NCBI RefSeq assembly: GCF_020164955.1
Contig: NZ_JAIUHG010000007.1
Coordinates: 1-64,000, forward strand
Source: Mesorhizobium sp. CA8
GTDB taxonomy: Bacteria; Pseudomonadota; Alphaproteobacteria; Rhizobiales; Rhizobiaceae
DNA: 64,000 bases
Direction: 5' to 3'
Shown here: in pieces, positions 7,874-16,105 of the stretch
Position numbering within the stretch: position 1 is the stretch's first letter
Layout of the letters: every line of letters begins with the position of its first letter
Position numbers and translations under genes: made by a program
The notes under the pieces: generated by a model
Databases searched by the model: none
The model's input: the letters and a program-made list of their open reading frames with translations, nothing else
What the model was told of the DNA's origin: nothing

Positions 7874-7917
7874 CTGCCGCTTGATCCTGACGTGCAATGA
7901 ACCCGGTCTCCTGCTCA

Positions 7918-7942
7918 GGAACATCCTTCCTGGACGCGAGTT
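7918..7942 (+). promoter_or_regulatory. EcfG-type promoter of the 45-residue gene
   Basis: GGAAC (7918-7922), 17 bases, GTT (7940-7942), 31 bases before the ATG at 7974. Confidence 0.7.
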
Positions 7943-7973
7943 TGTAGCTCTGTAGCTCAAGGAGGCGATTCGG

Positions 7974-8111
7974 ATGTCAAAACTGAGAAGACTTCTTCGC
8001 CATCTGTGGCGGCGCAGAATGCAACCGGCGGCAGATCCATCACCGGTCGATGCGATCGTGCGGCTGTTGCGTGAAACGGAGGATCGGCGAGTGCATGGCG
8101 ACAAAGGATGA
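7974..8111 (+). CDS. 45-residue basic small protein
   Basis: A short gene with its own exact EcfG-type promoter, a perfect AAGGAGG ribosome site (7959-7965, eight bases before the ATG) and a TGA at 8109-8111. The product starts MSKLRRLLRHLWRRR, a strongly basic amphipathic helix. It then has a short acidic/helical second half (VDAIVRLLRETEDRR). The size and charge suggest a nucleic-acid- or membrane-binding helper peptide. No family is known to me. Promoter plus ribosome site make translation likely. Confidence 0.6.
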   Translation: MSKLRRLLRHLWRRRMQPAADPSPVDAIVRLLRETEDRRVHGDKG

Positions 8112-8198
8112 GCTTCTCCCCTGTTCGTCCGCCGCCTGGTGAACAGACCGCCGGGCAAGGTGGATACGCCTGCAACAGCGAATGACTTTGGAGCGACC

Positions 8199-8420
8199 GT
8201 GACTACGCGGAAGATCGACAAGGGCAGAGGTGAGCAAACGTCTGCTGCGGCGCGCCAACTGCTCGAAACCGAACGGCTGGAACGGCAGGCAAAGACGGCT
8301 CGGCTGCGTGAACAGCGCCTGGCCGCAACGACGGCGACGACGGCGGCAAAGTCGGCCCCTGGCGCCGCAAAGCCTAAGTCGGCACCAAAAAAGAAACGAA
8401 AAATCGTCGATATCAGCTAG
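8199..8420 (+). CDS. small lysine/alanine-rich protein
   Basis: A 73-residue protein from the GTG at 8199, which has GGAG (8190-8193) five bases upstream. The frame is open from a GTG at 8139 that lacks a ribosome site. The N-terminal half is a charged helix (ARQLLETERLERQAK). The C-terminus is Ala/Lys/Pro-rich and ends in a basic cluster (KKKRK) before IVDIS, reminiscent of histone-H1-like tails. It may bind nucleic acid, which is inference. It lies 87 bases after the 45-residue gene and may share its transcript. Confidence 0.5.
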   Translation: MTTRKIDKGRGEQTSAAARQLLETERLERQAKTARLREQRLAATTATTAAKSAPGAAKPKSAPKKKRKIVDIS

Positions 8421-8544
8421 GGCGCGGCGCTGCTCGGCACCGCTGCAGGGAATCCTCCAAGTTCAGCAAGGCAGCCCGGCCACGCTGTCTCCTAGGTTGG
8501 AGTTCCTGGGCAGGCCTGGAATGCCGCTGTCCCGGCGGAGGATC

Positions 8545-8784
8545 TCATTCGTCGGCAGCCGAGCCCTCCGGGCCGCTCTCGAGCTCGTCATACATATGCT
8601 CGTGGACGATGCCGAGGATCTGCAGCCTCACCTCCTCGCGCGCATCCGGCTGGATGAACGGCATAAGAAGATCGACCGTTTCTGCGACACGCCGGGGCAG
8701 ATCGGCGCTCGGATCGGTCAGATAGCTGCCATGCGCATAGATGTTTTCGGTCAGCTTCTTGTTCAGGTCGGAAAAGAGCCCCAT
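8545..8784 (-). CDS. small conserved hypothetical protein
   Basis: A 79-residue protein. I chose the ATG at 8784 (MGLFSDLNKKLTENIYAHG) because GGAG lies just upstream on the minus strand and an exact EcfG promoter ends 25 bases before it. Upstream codons of the open frame overlap that promoter. The protein is amphipathic and helical with an acidic C-terminus. Family unknown. Confidence 0.6.
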   Translation of the reverse strand: MGLFSDLNKKLTENIYAHGSYLTDPSADLPRRVAETVDLLMPFIQPDAREEVRLQILGIVHEHMYDELESGPEGSAADE

Positions 8785-8808
8785 GGCAATCACTCCACGC
8801 CGACGCGC

Positions 8809-8833
8809 AACCACCGGACCTGAAAATGGTTCC
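8809..8833 (-). promoter_or_regulatory. EcfG-type promoter, minus strand
   Basis: Minus strand GGAAC (8833-8829), 17 bases, GTT (8811-8809). Drives the gene starting at 8784. Confidence 0.75.
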
Positions 8834-8888
8834 GTCGTGCATTTGCCGCCAACGGCTGTTGCGACGGAACGGATAACGACGTTGGCGG

Positions 8889-9161
8889 TCAAGCGTTGCG
8901 GCTGCGCTGGACGAATTTGTTGAACCGGCTCTTTCCTCCGCTTCCGGCCTTGTCCTGATAAAGGAAGGCGAGGTCGTTCTCATCGAAGATGCGGAAGAAC
9001 TCATCCCACTCGATGGGCTCGAGCGCTTCCTCCGGATCGCCGAAGTCGATGCGCAGGATGCCGCCCTCGCCTTTGGTGCGAACAACGGCGGGATGCCCAT
9101 CCCGCTCCTCCACCCACTTACGGATGTCGTCGTGATTGGTGGTCGTCTTGGCCTCGGACAT
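8889..9161 (-). CDS. small conserved protein, paralogue of 3944-4207
   Basis: A 90-residue acidic protein that shares start, middle and end with the product of 3944-4207: MSE..., T-T-N-H, an R-I-D-F-G-D segment, E-W-D-E-F-F, and an almost identical end SRFNKFVQR. The charged, soluble sequence shows no enzyme motif. An exact EcfG-type promoter stands about 36 bases upstream. Two copies within 5 kb of a stress island suggest dosage or division of labour. The function is unknown. Confidence 0.75.
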   Translation of the reverse strand: MSEAKTTTNHDDIRKWVEERDGHPAVVRTKGEGGILRIDFGDPEEALEPIEWDEFFRIFDENDLAFLYQDKAGSGGKSRFNKFVQRSRNA

Positions 9162-9196
9162 GGCTTTTCCTTTCTCGCCCTGGGACTCATGCCCCT

Positions 9197-9221
9197 AACA
9201 GCGCCCAGAGATCAAAGTTCC
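9197..9221 (-). promoter_or_regulatory. EcfG-type promoter, minus strand
   Basis: Minus strand GGAAC (9221-9217), 17 bases, GTT (9199-9197). Reads into the gene starting at 9161. It is divergent from the promoter at 9272-9296. Confidence 0.75.
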
Positions 9222-9271
9222 CATTTTGCGCGGCCCGGCCTGCAACCGCGAAGCGAACTTTGTTGAAGCAA

Positions 9272-9296
9272 GGAACAAACCTTTTGTCCCGCAGTT
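9272..9296 (+). promoter_or_regulatory. EcfG-type promoter of the first glycan operon
   Basis: GGAAC (9272-9276), 17 bases, GTT (9294-9296). It lies 34 bases before the GTG of the first epimerase gene. No other promoter-sized gap occurs in the operon until about 18.2 kb. Confidence 0.75.
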
Positions 9297-9330
9297 CGGA
9301 AGCCCAACGCCTAATCCGCAAGGAGTTCTC

Positions 9331-10437
9331 GTGAAACGTATACTGGTTACGGGGGGGTGCGGTTTTATCGGCCGGCATGTCACCCAGGAACTCATCGAAC
9401 ATGGCTATGAAGTGCGCATCCTGGACGCGCTCTTGGACCAGGTGCATGGCCGCGAAGCCATCAGCATTCCCGCCGGCGCCGCGCTGACCAAGGGCGATGT
9501 GTGTGACCGGGCGATGATGGCCGAAGCGGTTTCGGATGCTGATGCCGTAATCCACCTCGCCGCCGAAGTCGGCGTCGGCCAATCCATGTACGAGATCGCC
9601 CGTTACGTCGGTACCAACGATCTCGGCACCGCCACGCTGCTTGAGGCATTGATCAAAAAACCGGTCGAACGGATCGTTGTCGCGTCATCGATGAGCATCT
9701 ACGGCGAGGGGCTGTACCAGACTTCGGACGGCAAGCGCGTCGACAATGCCCGCCGCAGACCAAGCGATGTCAGAACCGGCCAGTGGGACCTTTTGTCGGC
9801 CGCGGGCGAAGCACTGTCGCCTATTCCCACCGACGAAGAGAAGCGGCCTGATCTCGCCTCGATCTACGCGCTGACCAAATATGCCCAGGAGCGCGCAGTG
9901 CTGATCTTCGGCCAGGCCTACAATGTGGATGCCGTGGCCTTGCGGCTGTTCAACGTCTTCGGCGCCGGACAGGCACTCGCCAATCCCTACACCGGCGTGC
10001 TCGCCAACTTCGCCGCTCGCCTTGCCAACGGCAAGCGGCCGATGGTGTTCGAGGATGGCAAGCAAAAGCGTGACTTCGTCCATGTGCGCGACGTGGCCCG
10101 GGCTTTCCGCCTGGCGCTGGAGCAACGACAGGCAGCCGGCCACGCCATCAATATCGGCAGCGGGCGCGCCTACACCATCACCGAGGTCGCCCGCCTGCTT
10201 GCCGAGGCGATGGGCGTTCCGAAGCGGCCACCCGAGATTCTCGGGAAGGCGCGCGCCGGAGACATCCGCAACTGCTTCGCCGACATCGGCAAAGCCCGTG
10301 AACTGCTCGGCTTCGAGCCAAGCCACAGGCTGGAGAACTCGCTCGGTGAATTCGCGGCCTGGGTTCGCAACAGTGTCGCCGTCGACCGCGGCGCAGACAT
10401 GAAGCGCGAGCTTGAAGAGCGAGGGCTGGTGTCATGA
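9331..10437 (+). CDS. NAD-dependent nucleotide-sugar epimerase (dTDP-rhamnose 4-epimerase-like)
   Basis: A 368-residue extended short-chain dehydrogenase/reductase. I chose the GTG at 9331 because AAGGAG ends five bases before it and the Rossmann strand starts directly (KRILVTGGCGFIG). The dinucleotide motif GGCGFIG is at residues 8-14, and the catalytic Y-x3-K (YALTK) is in mid-protein. A long insertion after SSMSIYGEG resembles dTDP-L-rhamnose 4-epimerase/WbiB-type enzymes. It would interconvert a nucleotide sugar in the cytoplasm for the glycosyltransferases downstream. The substrate is inferred only. First gene of a plus-strand operon with 4-base overlaps. Confidence 0.85.
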   Translation: MKRILVTGGCGFIGRHVTQELIEHGYEVRILDALLDQVHGREAISIPAGAALTKGDVCDRAMMAEAVSDADAVIHLAAEVGVGQSMYEIARYVGTNDLGTATLLEALIKKPVERIVVASSMSIYGEGLYQTSDGKRVDNARRRPSDVRTGQWDLLSAAGEALSPIPTDEEKRPDLASIYALTKYAQERAVLIFGQAYNVDAVALRLFNVFGAGQALANPYTGVLANFAARLANGKRPMVFEDGKQKRDFVHVRDVARAFRLALEQRQAAGHAINIGSGRAYTITEVARLLAEAMGVPKRPPEILGKARAGDIRNCFADIGKARELLGFEPSHRLENSLGEFAAWVRNSVAVDRGADMKRELEERGLVS

Positions 10438-11507
10438 GCCAACGGCATCGCACCCTTCGCAAAGCGCCGGTGGCGATCGTCGGCGGCAGCGGCTTCATAG
10501 GCTCAAATCTGGCCGATAGTCTGTTGTCGGATGGGAAACCGGTGCTTGTCGTCGACAATTTCAGCCGTCCCGGCGTCGAGCAGAACCTCGAATGGCTGCA
10601 GCGCAAGCATGGCAGCCATCTCAGCGTTGAAACCGTGGACATACGCGATCAAGGCAGGGTGGCTTCGGCGTTGGCGCCGGCAAAGGCGATCTTCCATCTG
10701 GCCGCCCAGACCGCCGTAACCACGAGCCTGCTCGATCCCGCGAAAGACCTCGAGATCAATCTGAAAGGCACGTTCAACGTGCTCGAAGCTGCTCGCCGGG
10801 CGGGTGCACCGGTGGTTTTCGCCAGCACCAACAAGGTCTATGGCAGCCTGCCCCAGATTGCGGTGCGCGAAGCCGATGATCGCTACGAGCCCGCCGATGA
10901 TGCCATTCGCGCCAATGGTGTGGGCGAGACGATTGGGCTGGACTTCTGCACGCCATACGGCTGCTCAAAGGGCGCGGCGGACCAGTATGTCCTCGACTAT
11001 GCCAAGTCCTATGGCCTGCCGACGGCGGTGTTACGCATGAGCTGCATTTACGGGCCCCGCCAATTCGGCACCGAGGACCAGGGCTGGGTCGCGCATTTCC
11101 TGCTGAGCGCGCTCAGCGGCCGGCCCATCACAATCTACGGCGACGGCAAACAGGTGCGCGACATCCTGCACGTATCCGACGCGGTTGCCGCCTATCGCGC
11201 CGTGCTGGCCAGGATCGAGGACTTCAAGGGCCAGGCGTTCAACCTCGGCGGCGGGCCGCGCAACGCCGTCAGCCTGCGCACGCTGCTGTCGGAGATCGCC
11301 GCCATGACCGGCCGCGACATCGCGCTCCGTCACGAGCTCGCACGCACCGGCGATCAGCCCTTCTTTGTCGCCGACACCCGCAAGATAGAAGCCGCTCTCG
11401 GCTGGCAGGCGCATGTCCCGTGGCGTGAAGGTGTCCGCGACCTGGCCAGTTGGCTGCTGCGGCACCGCCTCCAGCCACTCCCGGAAGCCGAGAGGTACGT
11501 CGCATGA
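10434..11507 (+). CDS. NAD-dependent epimerase (CDP-paratose 2-epimerase-like)
   Basis: A 357-residue extended SDR enzyme. GGSGFIG lies near residue 17 and a Y-x3-K (PYGCSKGAADQY) in the middle. The STNKVYG signature is typical of CDP-paratose/CDP-tyvelose 2-epimerases (RfbE family). It starts at an ATGA overlap with the preceding epimerase and ends in an ATGA overlap with the radical SAM gene, so translation is coupled. It probably supplies an unusual deoxy- or 2-epimeric sugar nucleotide. The exact substrate cannot be read from the sequence. Confidence 0.85.
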   Translation: MSQRHRTLRKAPVAIVGGSGFIGSNLADSLLSDGKPVLVVDNFSRPGVEQNLEWLQRKHGSHLSVETVDIRDQGRVASALAPAKAIFHLAAQTAVTTSLLDPAKDLEINLKGTFNVLEAARRAGAPVVFASTNKVYGSLPQIAVREADDRYEPADDAIRANGVGETIGLDFCTPYGCSKGAADQYVLDYAKSYGLPTAVLRMSCIYGPRQFGTEDQGWVAHFLLSALSGRPITIYGDGKQVRDILHVSDAVAAYRAVLARIEDFKGQAFNLGGGPRNAVSLRTLLSEIAAMTGRDIALRHELARTGDQPFFVADTRKIEAALGWQAHVPWREGVRDLASWLLRHRLQPLPEAERYVA

Positions 11508-12796
11508 AGGTCGCGCTGGTAAACCCGCACTGGACCTATGAGCACAGCATCTATTTCGGCTGCCGACAGCCGCATCTGCCGCTGGAGCTTGGATACTGCA
11601 AGGCCCTGCTCGAAGCCAATCAGCACGAGGTGCTGATGCTGGACGGTCAGTTGCAGGATCTCGATAACGCGGTCCTTGCCGAGCGCGCGGCGGCGTTCGG
11701 GCCGGATATGACCGTGGTGACGACCGCGCCGACCTACCTGTTCTGGCGCTGCGCGCCGCCGGAACTGCGTGTGCCGGCAGAGTTCCTGAACCACCTTGCC
11801 GGGCGCGGAGGCCGCACCGTCGCTGTTGGGCCGCATGGCTCGGCGACGCCGGCTCCCACCTTGCGCAAGCTAGGTGTCGATATCGTCGTGCGCGGTGAAT
11901 GCGAGGAGGTGGTGGCGGAACTCGCGCAGCAAAGCGACTGGAGCAAGGTGGCGCACACCGCTCGTCTCCAAAACGATTTTCCAATGTTCAATGGCGGCGT
12001 GCATGCCAGCCAGTTCGTCGATCATCCTGCGCTCGCCTGGCCGTCCGAATGGATCGCGGCGCACGGCCATCATCATCACCGCTTCGACGCCGACCAGAGG
12101 GGCGCCGGCGCGGAGGTCGAGGCGTCCCGAGGCTGCCCCTACAATTGCAGCTTCTGCGCCAAGATCGACTTTCGCGATGCGTATCGGCGCAGGAACCATG
12201 ATGCGGTCATCGCCGAGATAGACGGCCTGATCGCTCAGGGCGTCGGCTACATCTATTTCATCGACGAGATCTTCCTGCCGCAGAAGGCGCTGCTCGAGGC
12301 GTTGATCAGCCGCAACGTCCAGTTCGGCGTGCAGACGCGCATCGATCTTTGGAAACCGGAGCTGCTGGAATTGCTGGGTGCGGCCGGCTGTGTCTCGATC
12401 GAAGCAGGCCTCGAAAGCCTGACCGTCGAAGGCCGCGAGATGCTGGCCAAGCGCTGCCGGCTGGGCACCGAGGAACTGGCCGCGCTGCTGGTCGACGCCC
12501 GCCGGCACGTTCCCTTCGTCCAGGCCAATCTGATCGGCGTGGTCGAGGATGACCCTGCGCTGGTGGACTATTGGCGCAAGCATCTCATCGACAACGGCGT
12601 CTGGGCCAACGAGCCGGTGCCGCTCTATCCCTATCCAAGCTCGCCGAGCTACCGCGAGCTATGGGGCGAGCCCGATGATTTTGCCTGGGAGCGAGCGCAT
12701 GAGCACTACCTCGCCTCGTTCCGGACGTTCAGCGACATCCAGGACCAGCGTCCGCGCGCACTCGCCGAGTTGGAGTCCTCATGCTGCAACCATTGA
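11504..12796 (+). CDS. B12-binding-domain radical SAM enzyme
   Basis: A 430-residue protein. The N-terminal ~150 residues form a Rossmann-like cobalamin-binding-type domain. The radical SAM core follows with the 4Fe-4S motif C211-x3-C215-x2-C218 in RGCPYNCSFC. A histidine-rich patch (HGHHHH, about 187-192) precedes it. I recall a TIGRFAM for this type in the 'rhizo-twelve' glycan cassette (B12_rSAM_oligo). The chemistry is unknown: methylation or rearrangement of a sugar or carrier are possibilities. It starts at an ATGA overlap at 11504. The 54 upstream codons of the open frame belong to the epimerase region and are not used. Confidence 0.85.
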   Translation: MKVALVNPHWTYEHSIYFGCRQPHLPLELGYCKALLEANQHEVLMLDGQLQDLDNAVLAERAAAFGPDMTVVTTAPTYLFWRCAPPELRVPAEFLNHLAGRGGRTVAVGPHGSATPAPTLRKLGVDIVVRGECEEVVAELAQQSDWSKVAHTARLQNDFPMFNGGVHASQFVDHPALAWPSEWIAAHGHHHHRFDADQRGAGAEVEASRGCPYNCSFCAKIDFRDAYRRRNHDAVIAEIDGLIAQGVGYIYFIDEIFLPQKALLEALISRNVQFGVQTRIDLWKPELLELLGAAGCVSIEAGLESLTVEGREMLAKRCRLGTEELAALLVDARRHVPFVQANLIGVVEDDPALVDYWRKHLIDNGVWANEPVPLYPYPSSPSYRELWGEPDDFAWERAHEHYLASFRTFSDIQDQRPRALAELESSCCNH

Positions 12797-13881
12797 TCCA
12801 TCGTCCAAGGCGCATCCTGATGACCACCGACGCCGTCGGTGGGGTCTGGCGCTATTCGCTCGATCTGGCACGGGCGCTGGCTACCGGTGGCGACAGCATC
12901 ATGATGGCCGGCCTGGGGCCTCGACCGTCGGCGGAGCAGGCCCGGGAGGTGCAGTCCTTCGCTACGCTCGCTTGGCTCGAAACCCCACCGGACTGGATGA
13001 CGCGCGATGAGAGCGCTCTCGACCGGTTTCCTGGCGAGTTGCAGGCGCTTGCAACGGCCTTTGCCGCCGACCTTGTTCATCTCAACGCCCCGGCGCAAGC
13101 AGCCAGGATCGATCTGCCCTGCCCTGTCGTGGCTGTCTCACATTCCTGCGTCGTGACCTGGCTGCATGCCGTGCGCAATCAGGTCGCGGCGGGTGACTGG
13201 GCCTGGCAGAAGGATCGCAACAGGGCCGGCTTCGACCGTGCCGAAGCGGTCATCGCGCCCAGTCGAAGCCACGCCGATATCATCGAGGCCTGCTATGGAC
13301 CGATCTCGCGCCTGAGCATCGTCCCTAACGGCGCCTTGCCCGGCCCGCGCGCATCGCGCCGCGAGCCGTTCGTCTTCGCCGCGGCCCGCTGGTGGGACGA
13401 GGGCAAGAACGCAACGGTGCTCGATGCGGCGGCTGCGACTGCCGAATGGCCGGTCTATGCCGCCGGTCCGCTCGACGGGACGGATGGACAACGGGCCAGC
13501 CTCGATCATTGCGTCTCGCTCGGCCCGGTCGGCCATGCCGAGGCACGCCGGTTGATGGCTCGGGCCGGCATTTTCGTTTCACCATCGATCTACGAGCCTT
13601 TCGGGCTCGCCGCCTTGGAGGCCGCGCTCTCTGGCGCGCCATTGGTGCTCGCCGACATTGCGACCTACCGGGAGATCTGGGACGGCGCGGCGATATTCTT
13701 CGACGTGCATGATTCCGGCGCGCTCACCCGATGCATCGCCCAACTCGTCGGCGACGCGGAGCTGCGGGGTCAACTCGGCCGGCGTGCCGCTCGCCGCGCG
13801 CGCCGGTACTCACTGCAGGCCCAGGCAGCGGCGATGCGCGACATCTATGATCGGGCGGCGATGGCCGTCACGGAGCGCTGA
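12781..13881 (+). CDS. glycosyltransferase family 4-like
   Basis: A 366-residue GT-B glycosyltransferase. The N-terminal half starts after RRILMTTDAVGGVWRYS, a nucleotide-sugar/acceptor Rossmann domain with the G-G-V-x-R loop. The C-terminal half has the group-1 E-x7-E motif in SPSIYEPFGLAALEA. It probably transfers a sugar from an NDP donor in the cytoplasm. It overlaps the radical SAM gene by 16 bases and is followed after two bases by the next glycosyltransferase. Donor and acceptor are unknown. Confidence 0.85.
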   Translation: MLQPLIHRPRRILMTTDAVGGVWRYSLDLARALATGGDSIMMAGLGPRPSAEQAREVQSFATLAWLETPPDWMTRDESALDRFPGELQALATAFAADLVHLNAPAQAARIDLPCPVVAVSHSCVVTWLHAVRNQVAAGDWAWQKDRNRAGFDRAEAVIAPSRSHADIIEACYGPISRLSIVPNGALPGPRASRREPFVFAAARWWDEGKNATVLDAAAATAEWPVYAAGPLDGTDGQRASLDHCVSLGPVGHAEARRLMARAGIFVSPSIYEPFGLAALEAALSGAPLVLADIATYREIWDGAAIFFDVHDSGALTRCIAQLVGDAELRGQLGRRAARRARRYSLQAQAAAMRDIYDRAAMAVTER

Positions 13882-13883
13882 CG

Positions 13884-15014
13884 ATGCGGTTCGTGTTCTA
13901 CACCCATTCCATTGTTTCCGACTGGAACCATGGCAACGCGCATTTCCAGCGCGGCGTCATGCGGGAACTTATCGCGCGCGGACATCACGTATTTGCGCTG
14001 GAGCTCGCGGACGGGTGGAGCCGTTCGAACCTGTTGGCCGAGAAAGGTCCCTTCGCAGTCGAACGCTTCCGGAGGGATTTTCCCGAGCTGATACCGGTGA
14101 CTTATGACGCTTCGTTCAATCACGAAGCGTGGCTTGCGGACGCCGACGCTGTGATCGTCCATGAATGGACGGATCCGGGCCTCGTCACTCGCATTGGGCG
14201 CGCGAAGCTCAATGGCGGCAATTTCACGCTCCTGTTCCACGACACGCACCACCGTGCCGTGTCTGCGACCCAGTCGATCTCAGCGCTGAACCTCGAATAC
14301 TATGATGGGGTTTTGGTGTTCGGGGAAACGCTGCGCGAAAGCTATCTTCGCGCCGGCTGGGGCAAGCGGGCCTTTACCTGGCACGAAGCGGCGGACGACC
14401 GGCTGTTCAGGCCCCAACCCGATATCGATCCCTCGTCGGACCTGGTCTGGGTCGGCAACTGGGGTGATGACGAGCGCAGTGCCGAAATTCGGGAGTTCCT
14501 CATTGGGCCGGCACGCGAGCTCGGCCTGTCGGGTACGGTTCACGGCGTTCGCTATCCAGCAGAGGCAAAGACCGCGCTCGCCGAAGCCGGACTGCGCCAC
14601 GAGGGTTGGATCGCCAATGCCGACGTTCCGAAAGCGTTCGCGCAGCATCGTCTCACTATGCACATCCCGCGCCGGCCTTACCGTGAACACCTGCTCGGCA
14701 TTCCCACGATCCGCATGTTCGAGGCATTGGCCAGCGGCATTCCGCTGATCTCGGCGCCTTGGTCCGACATTGAAGGGCTGTTCCGTCCCGGCAAAGATTT
14801 TCTGTTCGCCCGCGACGGGGCCGAGATGCGGCAGCACCTGCGGGACGTGTTGCATGACACCGGGCTCGCGAGGGCGTTGGCGGCATCCGGGCTGGAAACC
14901 ATTCTCGCGCGGCACACATGCCGTCGCCGCGTCGATGAGCTCTTCGACATACTCGCCGCGTGCGGCAACCGCCACGCAGTCGAAGGAACGCCTGCAAGGG
15001 AGGCTGCTGCATGA
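13884..15014 (+). CDS. CgeB-like glycosyltransferase 1
   Basis: A 376-residue GT-B-type protein of the CgeB/DUF3880-like group. The N-terminal domain opens RFVFYTHSIVSDWNHGNAHF. The C-terminal domain carries the conserved tract HIPRRPYREHLLGIPTIRMFEALASG, in which the invariant Glu of the E-A-[LA]-A-[SC]-G motif is expected to contact the donor. It is the first of three adjacent related transferases (with 15011 and 16102); a further relative is at 26074. It ends in an ATGA overlap with the next gene. The substrate is unknown. Confidence 0.8.
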   Translation: MRFVFYTHSIVSDWNHGNAHFQRGVMRELIARGHHVFALELADGWSRSNLLAEKGPFAVERFRRDFPELIPVTYDASFNHEAWLADADAVIVHEWTDPGLVTRIGRAKLNGGNFTLLFHDTHHRAVSATQSISALNLEYYDGVLVFGETLRESYLRAGWGKRAFTWHEAADDRLFRPQPDIDPSSDLVWVGNWGDDERSAEIREFLIGPARELGLSGTVHGVRYPAEAKTALAEAGLRHEGWIANADVPKAFAQHRLTMHIPRRPYREHLLGIPTIRMFEALASGIPLISAPWSDIEGLFRPGKDFLFARDGAEMRQHLRDVLHDTGLARALAASGLETILARHTCRRRVDELFDILAACGNRHAVEGTPAREAAA

Positions 15015-16105
15015 AAATCGCCTTTTATGGATCCAGCTTGCTATCGTCGTATTGGAACGGTGCGGCTACCTACTATCGGGGCCTGCTCAAGGCGCTTTCG
15101 CAGCGCGGTTACGATATCGTCTTTTATGAACCAGACGCCTTCGACCGGCAGAAGCATAGAGACATCGAGGCTCCCGATTGGTGCGATGTCGTCGTCTATG
15201 AGGCAACGCCGGAGGCACTGAAGCAGGCTGCATCCCGCGCCGCGCAGGCCGACATCGTGGTCAAGGCAAGCGGGGTCGGCTTCGAAGACGAAGCCCTGTT
15301 GCGCGCCCTGATTGACCACGCACGCAGCGACGCGCTGACGGTGTTCTGGGACGTCGACGCCCCGGCGACGCTCGCCGATCTGCGCAACAACCCTGATCAT
15401 CCTCTTCACGAAGAGCTGAAGAAGATCCGCCTCGTGCTCACCTATGGCGGCGGCGATCCCGTCATATGGGAGTATCGCGCGTTTGGCGCAGCAGAATGCA
15501 TTCCAATCTACAATGCGCTCGATCCCGAGACACATCACCCCGTCGCCGAGGATTCACGCTTCGCCTGCGATCTCGCCTTTCTCGGCAATCGCCTGCCGGA
15601 CCGCGAGGCGCGGGTCGAGTCGTTCTTTCTCGAACCCGCTTGCACCTTGGCCGATCAGCGTTTCCTGCTCGGCGGGTCGGGTTGGGGCGACAAGCCGCTG
15701 CCCCCGAATGTTTCCTGGCTCGGGCATGTCGGCACGCGAGATCACAACGCCTTCAATGTCACGCCAAAGGCTGTGCTGAACATCAGTCGCGACAGCATGG
15801 CCAGCAACGGCTTTTCGCCAGCCACGCGAGTGTTCGAGGCGGCTGGCGCCGGCGCGTGCCTCATCACAGATGCCTGGGAAGGCATCGAGTTGTTCCTGAC
15901 GCCGGGAGAGGAAATCCTGGTCGCGCGGGACGGTGCCGATGTCGCCGAGATTATGCGGACGCTTACGCCGCCGCGAGCGAAGGCAATCGGCGCGGCAGCG
16001 CTTCGGCGCGTTCTTGCCGAACATACCTACACAATGCGAGCTGAACTGGTCGACACCATCTTCAAGGCGCATTTCGAACACCGGACCGTGGAGGCCGCGG
16101 AATGA
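15011..16105 (+). CDS. CgeB-like glycosyltransferase 2
   Basis: A 364-residue relative of the preceding and following genes. I chose the ATG at 15011 (ATGA overlap with the previous stop). The 17 codons upstream in frame are the antiphase end of the preceding gene. The N-terminus (KIAFYGSSLLSSYWNGAATYY) shows the SS-x-W-N-G-A motif shared by this group. The C-terminus has ATRVFEAAGAGACLITD and a typical E-x-L-V-A-R-D-G end of domain. Likely cytoplasmic sugar transfer in the same assembly pathway. Confidence 0.8.
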   Translation: MKIAFYGSSLLSSYWNGAATYYRGLLKALSQRGYDIVFYEPDAFDRQKHRDIEAPDWCDVVVYEATPEALKQAASRAAQADIVVKASGVGFEDEALLRALIDHARSDALTVFWDVDAPATLADLRNNPDHPLHEELKKIRLVLTYGGGDPVIWEYRAFGAAECIPIYNALDPETHHPVAEDSRFACDLAFLGNRLPDREARVESFFLEPACTLADQRFLLGGSGWGDKPLPPNVSWLGHVGTRDHNAFNVTPKAVLNISRDSMASNGFSPATRVFEAAGAGACLITDAWEGIELFLTPGEEILVARDGADVAEIMRTLTPPRAKAIGAAALRRVLAEHTYTMRAELVDTIFKAHFEHRTVEAAE

